Positions 8,206 to 17,230 of a DNA stretch of 64,000 nt are shown piece after piece. Both the position numbers and the translations under genes were made by a program. Under the pieces are notes generated by a model, which was not told the origin of the DNA, did no database searches, and saw only the letters and a program-made list of their open reading frames with translations. Source of the stretch: Pseudonocardia nematodicida (lineage in GTDB: Bacteria > Actinomycetota > Actinomycetes > Mycobacteriales > Pseudonocardiaceae); contig NZ_JBEDNQ010000019.1 of NCBI RefSeq assembly GCF_040105385.1, positions 1 through 64,000 of the forward strand, read 5' to 3'. Each line of letters begins with the position of its first letter. Position 1 is the first letter of the stretch.

Positions 8206-9036
8206 ATGTCGCTCATCGAGTTCATCAAGCTGCTGCTGGGCAACTCCTCGGAGAGCATCCAGACCCGCGACTGGTTCCAGAAGGACCCGGAGGCCGTCCT
8301 GGAGAAGCACGGCCTGGCCGACCTCTCCGTCGACGACGTCCGCGACGCCATCGTCATCGCCCAGGACAACGACACCGTCTCGTTCGACCGCAGCTACGAC
8401 ACCGGCTTCGACTGGAGCGCCAAGACCGGCGGCGGCTGGCACGGCGGCTCGGAGGGTGGCAAGGACGGCGGCCACCACGGCGGGCACGACAAGGGCCACG
8501 GCGACAAGGTCTTCGAGAAGGTCTCCGTCACGGACAACTTCTACGAGTACAACATCGACGACCGCGACACCGTCGTCGACAACTCGATCAACCAGAACGT
8601 CGACACCGGGGGCGGCAACTTCGCCCAGACCATCGACACCAACTCGGTGACCGCCTCCGGCGACGGCGCCGTGGCGGCCGGCGGCGACATCACCGACTCG
8701 ACGATCACCACCGGCAACGGCAACCTGGTCGGCGACGGCAACAACGTGGTCGAGGGCGACGGCAACAACGTCGCGTTCGGCGACGGCTCGGCCTACTCGA
8801 CCGGCGACATCTCCGCCTCCAACGGCGGCGCGATCTCCTTCGGCGGCAGCGCGTCGGGGAACCAGTCCTTCGAGGACTCGTTCAACGACACCACCACGAA
8901 GACCACCCTCGTGAACGAGAACTCCTTCGACAACTCGTTCAACGAGACGACGGACAACTCGACCAACACCGACCTGGTGGACAACAGCGAGACCAACGTC
9001 GGCTCGAACAACGACATCGACCTCACCGTCGGCTGA
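8206..9036 (+). CDS. IniB N-terminal-domain protein, Asn/Asp/Gly-rich (first copy)
   Basis: A 276-residue protein. Residues 1-60 match the IniB N-terminal module: L-I-E-F-I-K-L-L-L-G, a D-P-E-A-V-L-E-K-H-G-L turn, then V-D-D-V-R-D-A-I. A Gly/His/Lys-rich linker follows (about 75-110), then about 165 residues rich in Asn, Asp, Gly, Ser and Thr with very few basic residues. The last part has short recurring units (TGNGN, GDGNN, ASGDG, D-N-S-F-N) compatible with a beta-solenoid or fibre. No signal peptide is seen. GGAGG lies 7 nt before the ATG. Mycobacterial iniB is an isoniazid-inducible envelope-stress gene; the same role here is inference. Confidence 0.85.
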   Translation: MSLIEFIKLLLGNSSESIQTRDWFQKDPEAVLEKHGLADLSVDDVRDAIVIAQDNDTVSFDRSYDTGFDWSAKTGGGWHGGSEGGKDGGHHGGHDKGHGDKVFEKVSVTDNFYEYNIDDRDTVVDNSINQNVDTGGGNFAQTIDTNSVTASGDGAVAAGGDITDSTITTGNGNLVGDGNNVVEGDGNNVAFGDGSAYSTGDISASNGGAISFGGSASGNQSFEDSFNDTTTKTTLVNENSFDNSFNETTDNSTNTDLVDNSETNVGSNNDIDLTVG

Positions 9037-9054
9037 CCGACGCACCGCCCGGGT

Positions 9055-9078
9055 GAGCGGGCCGGACCCGGCCCGCTC
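9055..9078 (+). terminator. 10-bp hairpin between the two iniB-like genes
   Basis: Perfect 10-bp stem (9055-9064 with 9069-9078) and a 4-nt loop, 18 bp after the first iniB-like stop. It may partially terminate or stabilise the upstream message, setting different levels of the two paralogues. Confidence 0.4.
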
Positions 9079-9148
9079 CCCACCCCCCGAACACACCTCC
9101 CGTCGCCCTCCTCGCGCGCGACGGCACCCCTGAGGAGACCGAGAAGCC

Positions 9149-10000
9149 ATGTCCGCCGAGAAGTCGCTGATCCAGTTCATCCTGGACCTGCTGAAGGACC
9201 CGAAGCTGCTGGCCGAGTTCAAGGACGACCCGCACGGTGTGCTGTCGACCTGCGGCCTGACCGAGTTCGACGTGGAGGACGTCCGCGAGGCGATCCTGCT
9301 GATCCAGGACAACGACGAGGTCTCGTTCGACCGCGACTACGAGACCGGTGGCAAGTTCGGTGGCGGCAGCCACGGCGGCGGCGGCCACCACACCCCGCCG
9401 CCCCCGCCGGTCGAGCACGTCAAGCCGGGCGAGCACTCGCACGAGACCGCGGTCAAGTACCTCGAGAAGTACGTGACCAACAACCACTACACGTACAACA
9501 TCGACGACCGCGACACCATCGTCGACAACTCGATCAACCAGAACATCGACACCGGCGGTGGCGACTTCTTCCAGGACATCGAGACCAACTCGGTCGTCGC
9601 GTCCGGCGACGGCGCGGTGGCCGCCGGCGGGAACATCTCCGACTCGACCATCACCACCGGCAACGGCAACATCGTCGGTGACGGCAACTCGGTGGTCGAC
9701 GGTGACGACAACACCGTCGCCTTCGGCAACGGCTCCGCCTACTCGGTCGGCGACGTGTCCGCCGAGGACGGCGCCGGGATCTCCTTCGGCGGCAACGCCA
9801 GCGGCAACAAGTCCGCGGACAACTCGTTCAACACCGACGAGACCACCACGAACGTCAAGAACACGACCACGTTCGAGGACTCGTTCAACGTCGACACCGA
9901 CAACTCGACGAACACCTCGGTCGAGGACAACAGCTCGACCGACATCCTGTCGAACAACGACGTGAGCAGCACCGTCGACATCGACAGCTCGCTCGTCTGA
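9149..10000 (+). CDS. IniB N-terminal-domain protein, Asn/Asp/Gly-rich (second copy)
   Basis: A 283-residue paralogue of the preceding protein, clearly a tandem duplication. It has the same IniB module (L-I-Q-F-I-L-D-L-L-K-D-P, then V-E-D-V-R-E-A-I-L-L-I), a Gly/His/Pro linker with the run HHTPPPPPV near residue 84, and a C-terminal half that aligns almost residue by residue (shared N-I-D-D-R-D-T, D-N-S-I-N-Q-N and A-S-G-D-G-A-V-A-A-G-G). It is strongly acidic. The linker and the last 40 residues diverge most. A TGAGGAGA site lies about 15 nt before the ATG, with GAGAAG closer. Probably cytoplasmic or membrane-associated, since no export signal is visible. Confidence 0.85.
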   Translation: MSAEKSLIQFILDLLKDPKLLAEFKDDPHGVLSTCGLTEFDVEDVREAILLIQDNDEVSFDRDYETGGKFGGGSHGGGGHHTPPPPPVEHVKPGEHSHETAVKYLEKYVTNNHYTYNIDDRDTIVDNSINQNIDTGGGDFFQDIETNSVVASGDGAVAAGGNISDSTITTGNGNIVGDGNSVVDGDDNTVAFGNGSAYSVGDVSAEDGAGISFGGNASGNKSADNSFNTDETTTNVKNTTTFEDSFNVDTDNSTNTSVEDNSSTDILSNNDVSSTVDIDSSLV

Positions 10001-10060
10001 GCACGCTGCCCGGCCACTGAGCCGGGCGGAGCAACCCGCTCCACCGTACGACCCGGCCGG

Positions 10061-10090
10061 CCCCGGTCACCCACCCGTGGGTGACCGGGG
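10061..10090 (+). terminator. strong hairpin between iniB-like and iniA-like genes
   Basis: Perfect 14-bp stem (10061-10074 with 10077-10090) and a 2-nt loop, 60 bp after the second iniB-like stop and 82 bp before the iniA-like start. A smaller 7-bp stem (10008-10027) precedes it. This is a good terminator or attenuator, so the GTPase genes may be expressed less or from their own promoter. Confidence 0.6.
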
Positions 10091-10172
10091 CCGCCGTTGT
10101 TCGTGTATCCATGACGAGGACGTCACCGGCGGTGCCCGCACCGCTGCAGGAACGACAGGGGGGCATCGCGGC

Positions 10173-11975
10173 GTGGCGGTACCGGAGGCGGTCGGGCTGG
10201 TCGACCTCGCACTCAAGGCGGTCACCGCCTACGACCGTCCGGACCTGAAGCCCCGGCTCACCCACGCCAAGGCCCGGCTGACCGATCCCGCGGTGCGCGT
10301 GCTGATCGTCGGCGAGTTCAAGCAGGGCAAGAGCCAGCTGGTGAACGCGCTGGTCAACGCGACCGTCTGCCCGGTGGACGACGACATCGCCACCGCGGTG
10401 CCGACCCAGGTCGGGTACGGCGAGGACACCACCGTGACCCTGGTCCGCGACAAGGACGGCGGCGAGCACGCCGAGCGCACCTCGGTCCCGCTCGACCAGC
10501 TCGCCGACTACGTCTCGGAAGGGGGAAATCCCGGCAACCGCGCGGGCCTGACGCGTGCCGAGGTGACCCTGCCCCGCAAACTGTTGCAGAGTGGCCTGGT
10601 GCTGGTGGACACCCCGGGCGTCGGTGGGCTCGGCTCCGCGCACGGGGCCGCGACGATGTCGGCCCTGCCGACCGCCGACGCCGTGCTGCTCGTCTCCGAC
10701 GCGAGCCAGGAGTACACCGCGCCCGAGCTCGACTTCCTCGAAGCGGCGCGCAAGCTCTGCCCGAACGTCGGCTGCGTCATCACCAAGACCGACCTGTACC
10801 CGCACTGGCGGCGGATCGTCGAGCTCGACGAGGGCCACCTGTCCCGCGCCGGGATCGACGCCCCGCAGCTGCCGGTGTCGTCGGCGCTGCGGCTGCACGC
10901 CGCCCTGACCCAGGACCTCGACCTCATCGCCGAGTCCGGTTTCCAGGACCTGGTGAGCTTCCTGCTGCGCAAGGTCGTGTCCCGGGCCGACGAACTGGCC
11001 CGGCGCTCCACGAGCCAGGACGTGCTCGTCACCTGCCAGGCGCTCGAGTCGAAGATGCGGGCCGAGCTGATGTCGCAGCGCGACCCCGAACGGGCCGGCG
11101 CGCTGGCGACGGAGCTGGAAGGGGCCCGGAGCCGGGTCGACGCGCTGCGCCAGCGGTCGGCCCGCTGGCAGCTGACGCTGAGCGACGGCGTCGCGGACCT
11201 GATCGCCGACATCGACTACGACCTGCGGGACCGGCTGCGTGCGGTGTCCCGCGACGGCGAGCAGCTGCTCGACGACGCGGACCCGGCCGACATCTGGGAG
11301 CAGTTCTCCGAGTGGTTCCACAAGCAGGTCGCGCACGCCGTCGCGCAGAACTTCGTGTGGACCACCGAGCGGGCGCGCTGGCTGGCCGAGCAGGTGGCCG
11401 AGCACTTCGCCGAGGACGTCGACGTCCACCTCCCCGAGCTGCGGATCGACGGCGGTGCGGTCGCGGGCAAGGTCGACGCCCTGGAGATGCCCGCCGGTGA
11501 GGGCTTCGGGATCGGGCAGAAACTGTTCGTCGGTGTCCGCGGTGGCTACGGCGGTCTGCTGATGGTCGGGCTGGCGACCACCATGGCCGGGATGTTCATC
11601 ATCAACCCGTTCTCGCTCGCCGCCGGGGTGCTGTTCGGCGCGAAGACGGTGCGGGACGAGAAGAAGCGGCTCGTGCAGCGCCGCCAGCAGGACGCGAAGA
11701 ACGCCGTCCGGCGGCACATCGACGAGGTGACCTTCCAGGTCGGCACGGACTCCCGGGAGAACCTGCGGCAGATCCAGCGCGAGCTGCGCGACCACTTCAC
11801 CACCCTCGCCGAGGAGCTCTCCGAGTCGCTGGCGAAGTCGGTGGCGGCGGCGCAGACCGCGCTCAAGGACGACGCCGCCAGGCAGAAGCGGGTCGCCGAC
11901 CTGGAGGCCGAGCTGGAGCGGGTCTCCGGGCTCGCCGACCGGGCCCGCACGCTCGTGGCCGAGGTGGCGGCGTGA
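10173..11975 (+). CDS. iniA: IniA-like bacterial dynamin GTPase
   Basis: A 600-residue dynamin-superfamily GTPase. The P-loop is G-E-F-K-Q-G-K-S (47-54), switch motif D-T-P-G (146-149) and base-recognition motif T-K-T-D (204-207). A helical stalk follows. A hydrophobic paddle at about 447-485 contains G-L-L-M-V-G-L-A-T-T-M-A-G-M-F-I-I, the likely membrane-insertion segment, and a charged coiled-coil ends the protein. Size and layout match mycobacterial IniA, which mediates GTP-dependent membrane fission. The GTG at 10173 is preferred, with AGGGGGG upstream; a more distant in-frame start would add 32 poorly supported residues that overlap the terminator stem. It overlaps iniC by 4 bp. Confidence 0.88.
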   Translation: MAVPEAVGLVDLALKAVTAYDRPDLKPRLTHAKARLTDPAVRVLIVGEFKQGKSQLVNALVNATVCPVDDDIATAVPTQVGYGEDTTVTLVRDKDGGEHAERTSVPLDQLADYVSEGGNPGNRAGLTRAEVTLPRKLLQSGLVLVDTPGVGGLGSAHGAATMSALPTADAVLLVSDASQEYTAPELDFLEAARKLCPNVGCVITKTDLYPHWRRIVELDEGHLSRAGIDAPQLPVSSALRLHAALTQDLDLIAESGFQDLVSFLLRKVVSRADELARRSTSQDVLVTCQALESKMRAELMSQRDPERAGALATELEGARSRVDALRQRSARWQLTLSDGVADLIADIDYDLRDRLRAVSRDGEQLLDDADPADIWEQFSEWFHKQVAHAVAQNFVWTTERARWLAEQVAEHFAEDVDVHLPELRIDGGAVAGKVDALEMPAGEGFGIGQKLFVGVRGGYGGLLMVGLATTMAGMFIINPFSLAAGVLFGAKTVRDEKKRLVQRRQQDAKNAVRRHIDEVTFQVGTDSRENLRQIQRELRDHFTTLAEELSESLAKSVAAAQTALKDDAARQKRVADLEAELERVSGLADRARTLVAEVAA

Positions 11976-13453
11976 ACCCGCTGACCGAGCAGGTGCGCAC
12001 GCTGCTGCGGCACACCCTCGCCGCCTACGGCGACTCCCCGCAGGCCGCCGGCTGGCTGCACCACCACCTGGACCGCTTCGACGAACCGCTGCGGGTGGCG
12101 ATCGCCGGCAAGGTCAAGGCCGGCAAGTCCACCCTGCTCAACGCGCTGGTCGGCGAGCGGATCGCCCCGACCGACGCCGGCGAGTGCACCCGGGTCGTCA
12201 CCTGGTACGCCGACGCGCCCGCGCCGGCCGTGCGGATGCGGCCGCGCACCGGCGGCCCGGACCGCCCGCTGACCCTGACCCGGCGCGACGGCGCGCTCCG
12301 GATCGACCTGCAGGGCACCCCGGTGTCCGAGGTGGACCGGCTGCTCGTCGACTGGCCGTCGCAGCACCTGCGGCGCACCAACCTGATCGACACCCCCGGC
12401 ATCGCGTCGCTGTCGGCGGACACCTCGGCGCGGGCGGGGGAGTTCCTCACCCCGGAGGACTCGCCGTCGCCGGCCGACGCCGTCGTCTACCTGATGCGGC
12501 ACCTGCACGCCGGCGACGTCCGGTTCCTGGAGTCCTTCCACGACCGCGGTGTCGCGCGGGCGACCCCGGTGAACACGATCGCGGTGCTCTCCCGGGCCGA
12601 CGAGATCGGCGTCGGCCGGCTCGACGCGCTCATCTCGGCCCGCCGGATCGCGCGCCGCTACCGGGGCGACGACAAGCTGCGCGGGCTGTGCCAGACCGTC
12701 GTCGCGGTCGCGGGGCTGCTCGCCGAGACCGCCCGCACACTGCGCCAGGACGAGTTCGTCGCGCTGTCCGAACTGGCCGCGCTGCCTCGGTCCGATGTGG
12801 AGGCCCTGCTGCTGTCCGCGGACCGCTTCGGCCGCGGCGACCTCGCCTCGCCCGACCCGGCGACCCGGGTCCGGCTGCTGGAACGGTTCGGCCTGTTCGG
12901 GGTGCGGCTGGCCAGCACGCTGATCCGGCAGGGTGTCACCGACCCGACCGCGCTCGCCGACGAGCTGGTGCGCCGGTCCGGCCTCGACGAGCTGCACCGG
13001 GTGCTGCAGACCCAGTTCTCCGAGCGGCGCGACCTGCTCAAGTCCCGCTCGGCGCTGCTCGCGGTGGATCTCGTGCTGACCCGGGAGCCGCGTCCGGCGG
13101 CGGCGCGGCTGCGCACCGAGGTGGAACGGATCCTGGCCGGCGCGCACGAGTTCGTCGAGCTGCGGGCGCTGTCCGACCTGCGCGCCGGGAAGATCGTCTT
13201 CCCGCAGGAGGCGATGACCGACGCCGAGCGGTTGCTCGGCGGCGAGGGCGGCTCCGCGCCCGCGCGGCTCGGCCTGCCCGACGACGTCGGCCCCGGCGAC
13301 GTGCACGACGCCGCGACCGAGGCGCTGCGGCGCTGGCGGCGTCGGGCCGAGAGCCCGCTGACCGGGCGGGCGTCGGCCGAGGCGGCACGGATCGTGGTGC
13401 GGTCCTGCGAGGGGCTGCTCGCCACCCGGTCCCGGCACCACGCCCACTACTGA
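11972..13453 (+). CDS. iniC: IniC-like bacterial dynamin GTPase
   Basis: A 493-residue protein, the same length that I recall for mycobacterial IniC. The P-loop is G-K-V-K-A-G-K-S (46-53), switch motif D-T-P-G (140-143) and base-recognition motif S-R-A-D (207-210). The rest is helical, with no obvious transmembrane paddle, so it probably depends on IniA for membrane contact. The GTG start overlaps the IniA stop by 4 bp (GTGA), showing translational coupling and suggesting stoichiometric partners. Its 3' end overlaps the convergent CPBP protease gene by 7 bp. Confidence 0.87.
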   Translation: MNPLTEQVRTLLRHTLAAYGDSPQAAGWLHHHLDRFDEPLRVAIAGKVKAGKSTLLNALVGERIAPTDAGECTRVVTWYADAPAPAVRMRPRTGGPDRPLTLTRRDGALRIDLQGTPVSEVDRLLVDWPSQHLRRTNLIDTPGIASLSADTSARAGEFLTPEDSPSPADAVVYLMRHLHAGDVRFLESFHDRGVARATPVNTIAVLSRADEIGVGRLDALISARRIARRYRGDDKLRGLCQTVVAVAGLLAETARTLRQDEFVALSELAALPRSDVEALLLSADRFGRGDLASPDPATRVRLLERFGLFGVRLASTLIRQGVTDPTALADELVRRSGLDELHRVLQTQFSERRDLLKSRSALLAVDLVLTREPRPAAARLRTEVERILAGAHEFVELRALSDLRAGKIVFPQEAMTDAERLLGGEGGSAPARLGLPDDVGPGDVHDAATEALRRWRRRAESPLTGRASAEAARIVVRSCEGLLATRSRHHAHY

Positions 13454-14394
13454 GGCCGGGCAGGGCCACCCGTCCCACGCAGCGGCTCCAGCGGGCGCAG
13501 CCCGTGCCGGCGGGAGACCCAGACGGTCATGCCCGCGGTCACGACGAGCGTCGTCGGCACCGTCATCAGCAGCACCACCGGGTCGATCGCACCCTGGGCC
13601 AGGGAGTCGGTGTCGAGCGGCGCGATCGTCATCGCCGCCAGGTTGTTCGCGGTGTGCGCGACGATCGCCAGCTCCAGGCCGCCGGTCTTCCAGACCAGGA
13701 AGCCCATGCAGAGCGCGAAGACCGCGATGTCGACCTGCCCCACCCAGTCGTAGCCGTGGCCCGCCATGAACAGCGGCACCGGCAGCACGATCCCCCAGAC
13801 CGGTGAGCGCAGCCAGGTGCCGAGCGCCTGCAGCGGCAGCCCGCGGAACGCGTACTCCTCGGCGGCGCACTGCAACGGCACCAGCACGACGACGACCGCG
13901 AGCACCACCAGGAGCGTCGCGTCGAACCGGCCGGCCGGCGACTCCGCGGCCGGGTCGAGCAGGTACAGCCCCCAGCTCAGGGCCAGGTACAGCGGCACGA
14001 CGACCGCCGCCGCCTTCAGCAGCATCGCCCAGCGGACCCGCCCGACGACCGAGTGGATCGTCCCGCGCCGGCCGCCGCCCCACCGGACACCGAGCACGAC
14101 CGCCGGGACCAGCAGGGCCAGCGATCCGAACAGGACGGCGATGTCGACCGGGTTGCGGGGGTCCTCGAACTCGGCCGACGGCATCGGGATCCCCGGGACG
14201 GCGAACGTCGCCAGCGCGAGGACGACGAAGGCGAGCACTGCCGCCGGCAGGTACAGCCCGAGGACGACGAGGACGGTCGTCAGCGGCCGCCACCAGCGGG
14301 CCGCACGCGGCTCGAGGTGCGCGAGCCGGTGGTACGGGAGCGGGGCCACCGTCGGCGGAGCGGTCGGGGCGGGTGCCTCGGTCATGATCCCCAT
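13447..14394 (-). CDS. CPBP family intramembrane metalloprotease
   Basis: A 315-residue membrane protein with about eight hydrophobic segments and the CPBP/Abi metalloprotease motifs: E-E-Y-A-F-R-G near residue 182 (the EExxxR signature) and H-T-A-N-N near 254 (HxxxN). A further candidate ligand His lies in M-A-G-H-G-Y. The family includes CAAX-prenyl protease relatives; targets here are unknown. The N-terminal 40 residues are cytosolic and Pro-rich. An alternative start is the second Met at 14385. It runs against iniC with a 7-bp overlap of the 3' ends and is not part of that operon. Confidence 0.85.
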   Translation of the reverse strand: MGIMTEAPAPTAPPTVAPLPYHRLAHLEPRAARWWRPLTTVLVVLGLYLPAAVLAFVVLALATFAVPGIPMPSAEFEDPRNPVDIAVLFGSLALLVPAVVLGVRWGGGRRGTIHSVVGRVRWAMLLKAAAVVVPLYLALSWGLYLLDPAAESPAGRFDATLLVVLAVVVVLVPLQCAAEEYAFRGLPLQALGTWLRSPVWGIVLPVPLFMAGHGYDWVGQVDIAVFALCMGFLVWKTGGLELAIVAHTANNLAAMTIAPLDTDSLAQGAIDPVVLLMTVPTTLVVTAGMTVWVSRRHGLRPLEPLRGTGGPARPQ

Positions 14395-14414
14395 CCTGCG
14401 CTCCGCGCTCGTGC

Positions 14415-14446
14415 GTGGTCGTCGCGGACGGGGCCGCGACGACCAC
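14415..14446 (-). terminator. terminator directly after the LuxR-type regulator gene
   Basis: Perfect 13-bp stem (14415-14427 with 14434-14446) and a 6-nt loop, abutting the stop codon at 14447. Confidence 0.6.
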
Positions 14447-17134
14447 TCACGGGCGCAGGATGCGCCGGAGCTCGTCCAGCAGCTCGCTGCGGCTGCCCAC
14501 GCCGAGCCGCTGCCGGATCCGGGCCACGTGGTGCTCGACCGTCTTGGCGGAGATGAACAGCGTCCCGCCGATCTCGCGCTGGGTGCGGCCCTGCAGGACC
14601 AGCTCGGCGACCTCGATCTCGCGCTCGGAGAGCAGGGAGGGGGCCTGGCCGGCCTCGGCGCGGGTGCCGGGGCCGTCCCCGTCTCCCCCGTCCCTCACAG
14701 CGGACACCGTCGTGGCGCCGGGGGGCCGGGCCACCGGTGGGTCCGCCGCAGTGTCCACACCGGACACCCGGTCCAGGGTGGACGCCGAGGATCCGGCCGG
14801 GTCGGCGTCCGGACGCACCTCGGCCGCCGCCACCTGCAGCGCGCGGGCACAGGCCAGCAGGGTGGACGCGGCGCGCTTGTCCTCGGTGCGCAGCGCGGCC
14901 TGCCCGGCCAGCCGGCCGCCGTCGAACGACAGCCCGACGGCGTGCAGCCCGCGCGCGGCGTCCTCCACCGCCACCGGGTCGACCCGCCCCTCCAGGGCCC
15001 CCACCCAGTGCGGCGCCGCGGCGGCCATGGCGTGCGCGAACCGGCTGCCGCCGGCCGCGCGCTCGAGGGCCGCGGTCTGCACGCGGGCGGTCTCGACGTC
15101 CTCGGTCAGGACGGCGGCCTGCAGCTGCGCCCAGTGCAGCGGTGCGGACCAGAGCGCCGGCTCGCCGAGCCGTTCCAGCAACGCCGTCGCCTCGTCCAGG
15201 TGCGGCCGCACCCAGCTCCCCTCGCGCAGCCGGGTGGCGGCGGTGACCAGCTCGCCGAGCGGCTGCAGCACGAACAGGTCCACCGGGTGCCGGACGATCG
15301 CCTGCCGCGCCCGGGTCCAGGACCGCATCAACGCCCCGAGATCGGAGTTCCGGCGGGCGATGGCGACCTGCAGGGCCGCGGCCAGGAACTCGTCGCGGGG
15401 CTCCAGCGGGCGGTCACCGGCGTCGGCGTCGACCGCGCCGAGGCGCTCGGCGGCCGCGCCGGTCGCACCGCGCAGCAGCGCGATCCAGCCGAGCAGCAGC
15501 CGGTGCCGGGGCCTGGCCGGGGCACCGCCCAGCCCGGTGCGCAGCGCCCGGTCCAGCACCGAGGAGGCGACGTCGAACTCGCCGGTGTGCACCGCGACCA
15601 GCGCGGCCAGCGCGGCCGGCGTGTCCGGCAGCAGCGCCGCGCCGCGGGCGCTCTCCAGCAGCCCGGCGGCGCGCGCCAGGCCGGACAGCGCCGCGGTCGG
15701 CGAGCCGTCGACGGTGTCGAGCATGCCGCGCGCGATCAGGTCGTCGGCGCCGTCGACCAGGGTCGGGGCCCGGCCGGGGGCGAACCCGCCCGGTGCGGCG
15801 TCGAGCAGGTCACGGGCTTCGTCCAGGGCACCCGTCCCGATCAGCACCGGGACGGCCACCGCCGGGAGGCCCTCCCCGGAGACCGCCGCCGTCCACCGGT
15901 AGAGCTCCGCGCTGCGCGCCAGCAGGCCGCGCCGGGCCAGGACGGCCGCGGCGACGGCACCGGCCCGGACGGCGTCGTCGGGCTCGACGGCGTCGGTCGC
16001 CGACAGCACCGCGTCGGCGTGCGAGAGCGCGCCGTCGGAGTCGCCGGCCACCAGGTGCGCCTCGGCGCGCCGGGCCGCCACGGTGAGCGGTGCGGTGCCG
16101 GCCCGCACGGCCTCGGCGTAGAACCGGACGGCGTCCGGGTGCTCCTCGCGGGCCGCCTCGGCGGCCGCCGCCGCGAACACCGCTGCCGCCCGGTCGCCGC
16201 TCGCTCCGGACCCGCGCAGGGTGCGCGCGACGGCGAGCACGCTGCCGCCGCGGTCCAGCTCGATCTCCGCCAGCGCGCGGCGCAGCTCGGTGCGCCGGGC
16301 CGGGGGGACCCGCCCGCGCACCGCCTCGCCGACCAGCGGGACGACCCGGCCGTCGGGAGTGCACAGCCCGGCGGACACCGACTGGGCCACCAGCTCGTCG
16401 AGCTCGTCGATGCCGCTGCCGGCCGCGTCGAGCAGGCCGAGCAGCCCGCCGATCACCTCGGCCTCGAGCGGGGCGCCGAGCGCGAGGGCGGTGACCAGGT
16501 CGACGACCCGGCGGTCCTCGGCGTCCACGACGTAGCCGATCTGCTCGGCCAGCGCCGCGGGGACGCCCGCGGTGGGCGTCCCGGTGGCCAGCAGCCGGTC
16601 GACCAGGACGGGGGACCCGGCGGTGCGCTCGTGCACCACCCGGACGGCGTCGTCGGCGAGGCGCGACCCGGTGATCCGGGCGGCGCGCGCGGCGACACCC
16701 GCGGCGTCGAGCGCGCCGAGCACCAGGGGCGGTGCGGACGCGGCGAGTGTGCCACCGAGCCGGGCCAGCGCCCGGCCGCGCGGCCAGGGCCGGAACGCGA
16801 CGACCAGGCGGGTGCCCGGTCGTCCGGCGAGCCGGCGCAGGAGGGCCAGGTCGTCGTCGCCGAGCTCCTGGGCGTCGTCCACGAGGGACACCGCGGCGGT
16901 CGTCGCGCCGCCGGGCACGCCCCACTCGACGGTCTCGCCCGCGTGCTGCCAGGCGCGGGCCAGCGCGTCGAGCACGGTGGACTTCCCGGAACCGGCGGGC
17001 CCGGTGACGGCGATCGTCCGCGGACCGGTGGGATCCTCGGCGACGGCGCGGGCCAGCGCGATCGAGTCCGGACCACCCGCCAGCGGGCCGGAGACGGCCG
17101 ACGGCGCCGTCCCGGCCGGTGCCGTTGCTGTCAC
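14447..17134 (-). CDS. large ATP-binding LuxR-family transcriptional regulator (LAL-like)
   Basis: An 895-residue protein. A Walker A motif T-G-P-A-G-S-G-K-S-T lies near residue 45 and an acidic Walker B (V-S-L-V-D-D-A-Q-E-L) near 90. A long Ala/Leu-rich helical-repeat region (about 250-800) comes next, and the last 65 residues are a LuxR helix-turn-helix (L-S-E-R-E-I-E-V-A-E-L-V through K-T-V-E-H-H-V-A-R-I). This is the MalT/LAL architecture, an ATP-dependent activator triggered by a ligand. The GTG at 17134 has a GAGGAGGG site. Targets are unknown; the divergent IspD-like gene starts 97 bp away and is a natural candidate (inference). Confidence 0.85.
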   Translation of the reverse strand: MTATAPAGTAPSAVSGPLAGGPDSIALARAVAEDPTGPRTIAVTGPAGSGKSTVLDALARAWQHAGETVEWGVPGGATTAAVSLVDDAQELGDDDLALLRRLAGRPGTRLVVAFRPWPRGRALARLGGTLAASAPPLVLGALDAAGVAARAARITGSRLADDAVRVVHERTAGSPVLVDRLLATGTPTAGVPAALAEQIGYVVDAEDRRVVDLVTALALGAPLEAEVIGGLLGLLDAAGSGIDELDELVAQSVSAGLCTPDGRVVPLVGEAVRGRVPPARRTELRRALAEIELDRGGSVLAVARTLRGSGASGDRAAAVFAAAAAEAAREEHPDAVRFYAEAVRAGTAPLTVAARRAEAHLVAGDSDGALSHADAVLSATDAVEPDDAVRAGAVAAAVLARRGLLARSAELYRWTAAVSGEGLPAVAVPVLIGTGALDEARDLLDAAPGGFAPGRAPTLVDGADDLIARGMLDTVDGSPTAALSGLARAAGLLESARGAALLPDTPAALAALVAVHTGEFDVASSVLDRALRTGLGGAPARPRHRLLLGWIALLRGATGAAAERLGAVDADAGDRPLEPRDEFLAAALQVAIARRNSDLGALMRSWTRARQAIVRHPVDLFVLQPLGELVTAATRLREGSWVRPHLDEATALLERLGEPALWSAPLHWAQLQAAVLTEDVETARVQTAALERAAGGSRFAHAMAAAAPHWVGALEGRVDPVAVEDAARGLHAVGLSFDGGRLAGQAALRTEDKRAASTLLACARALQVAAAEVRPDADPAGSSASTLDRVSGVDTAADPPVARPPGATTVSAVRDGGDGDGPGTRAEAGQAPSLLSEREIEVAELVLQGRTQREIGGTLFISAKTVEHHVARIRQRLGVGSRSELLDELRRILRP

Positions 17135-17230
17135 GCCGCCCTCCTCGCCGCCGGCCCCCGAAACGGGGGTCGCCGACGTTATCGGGTGCCCCTCGCGAGC
17201 CACCTCCCGACCCCGGGCAGGATCACCGGT

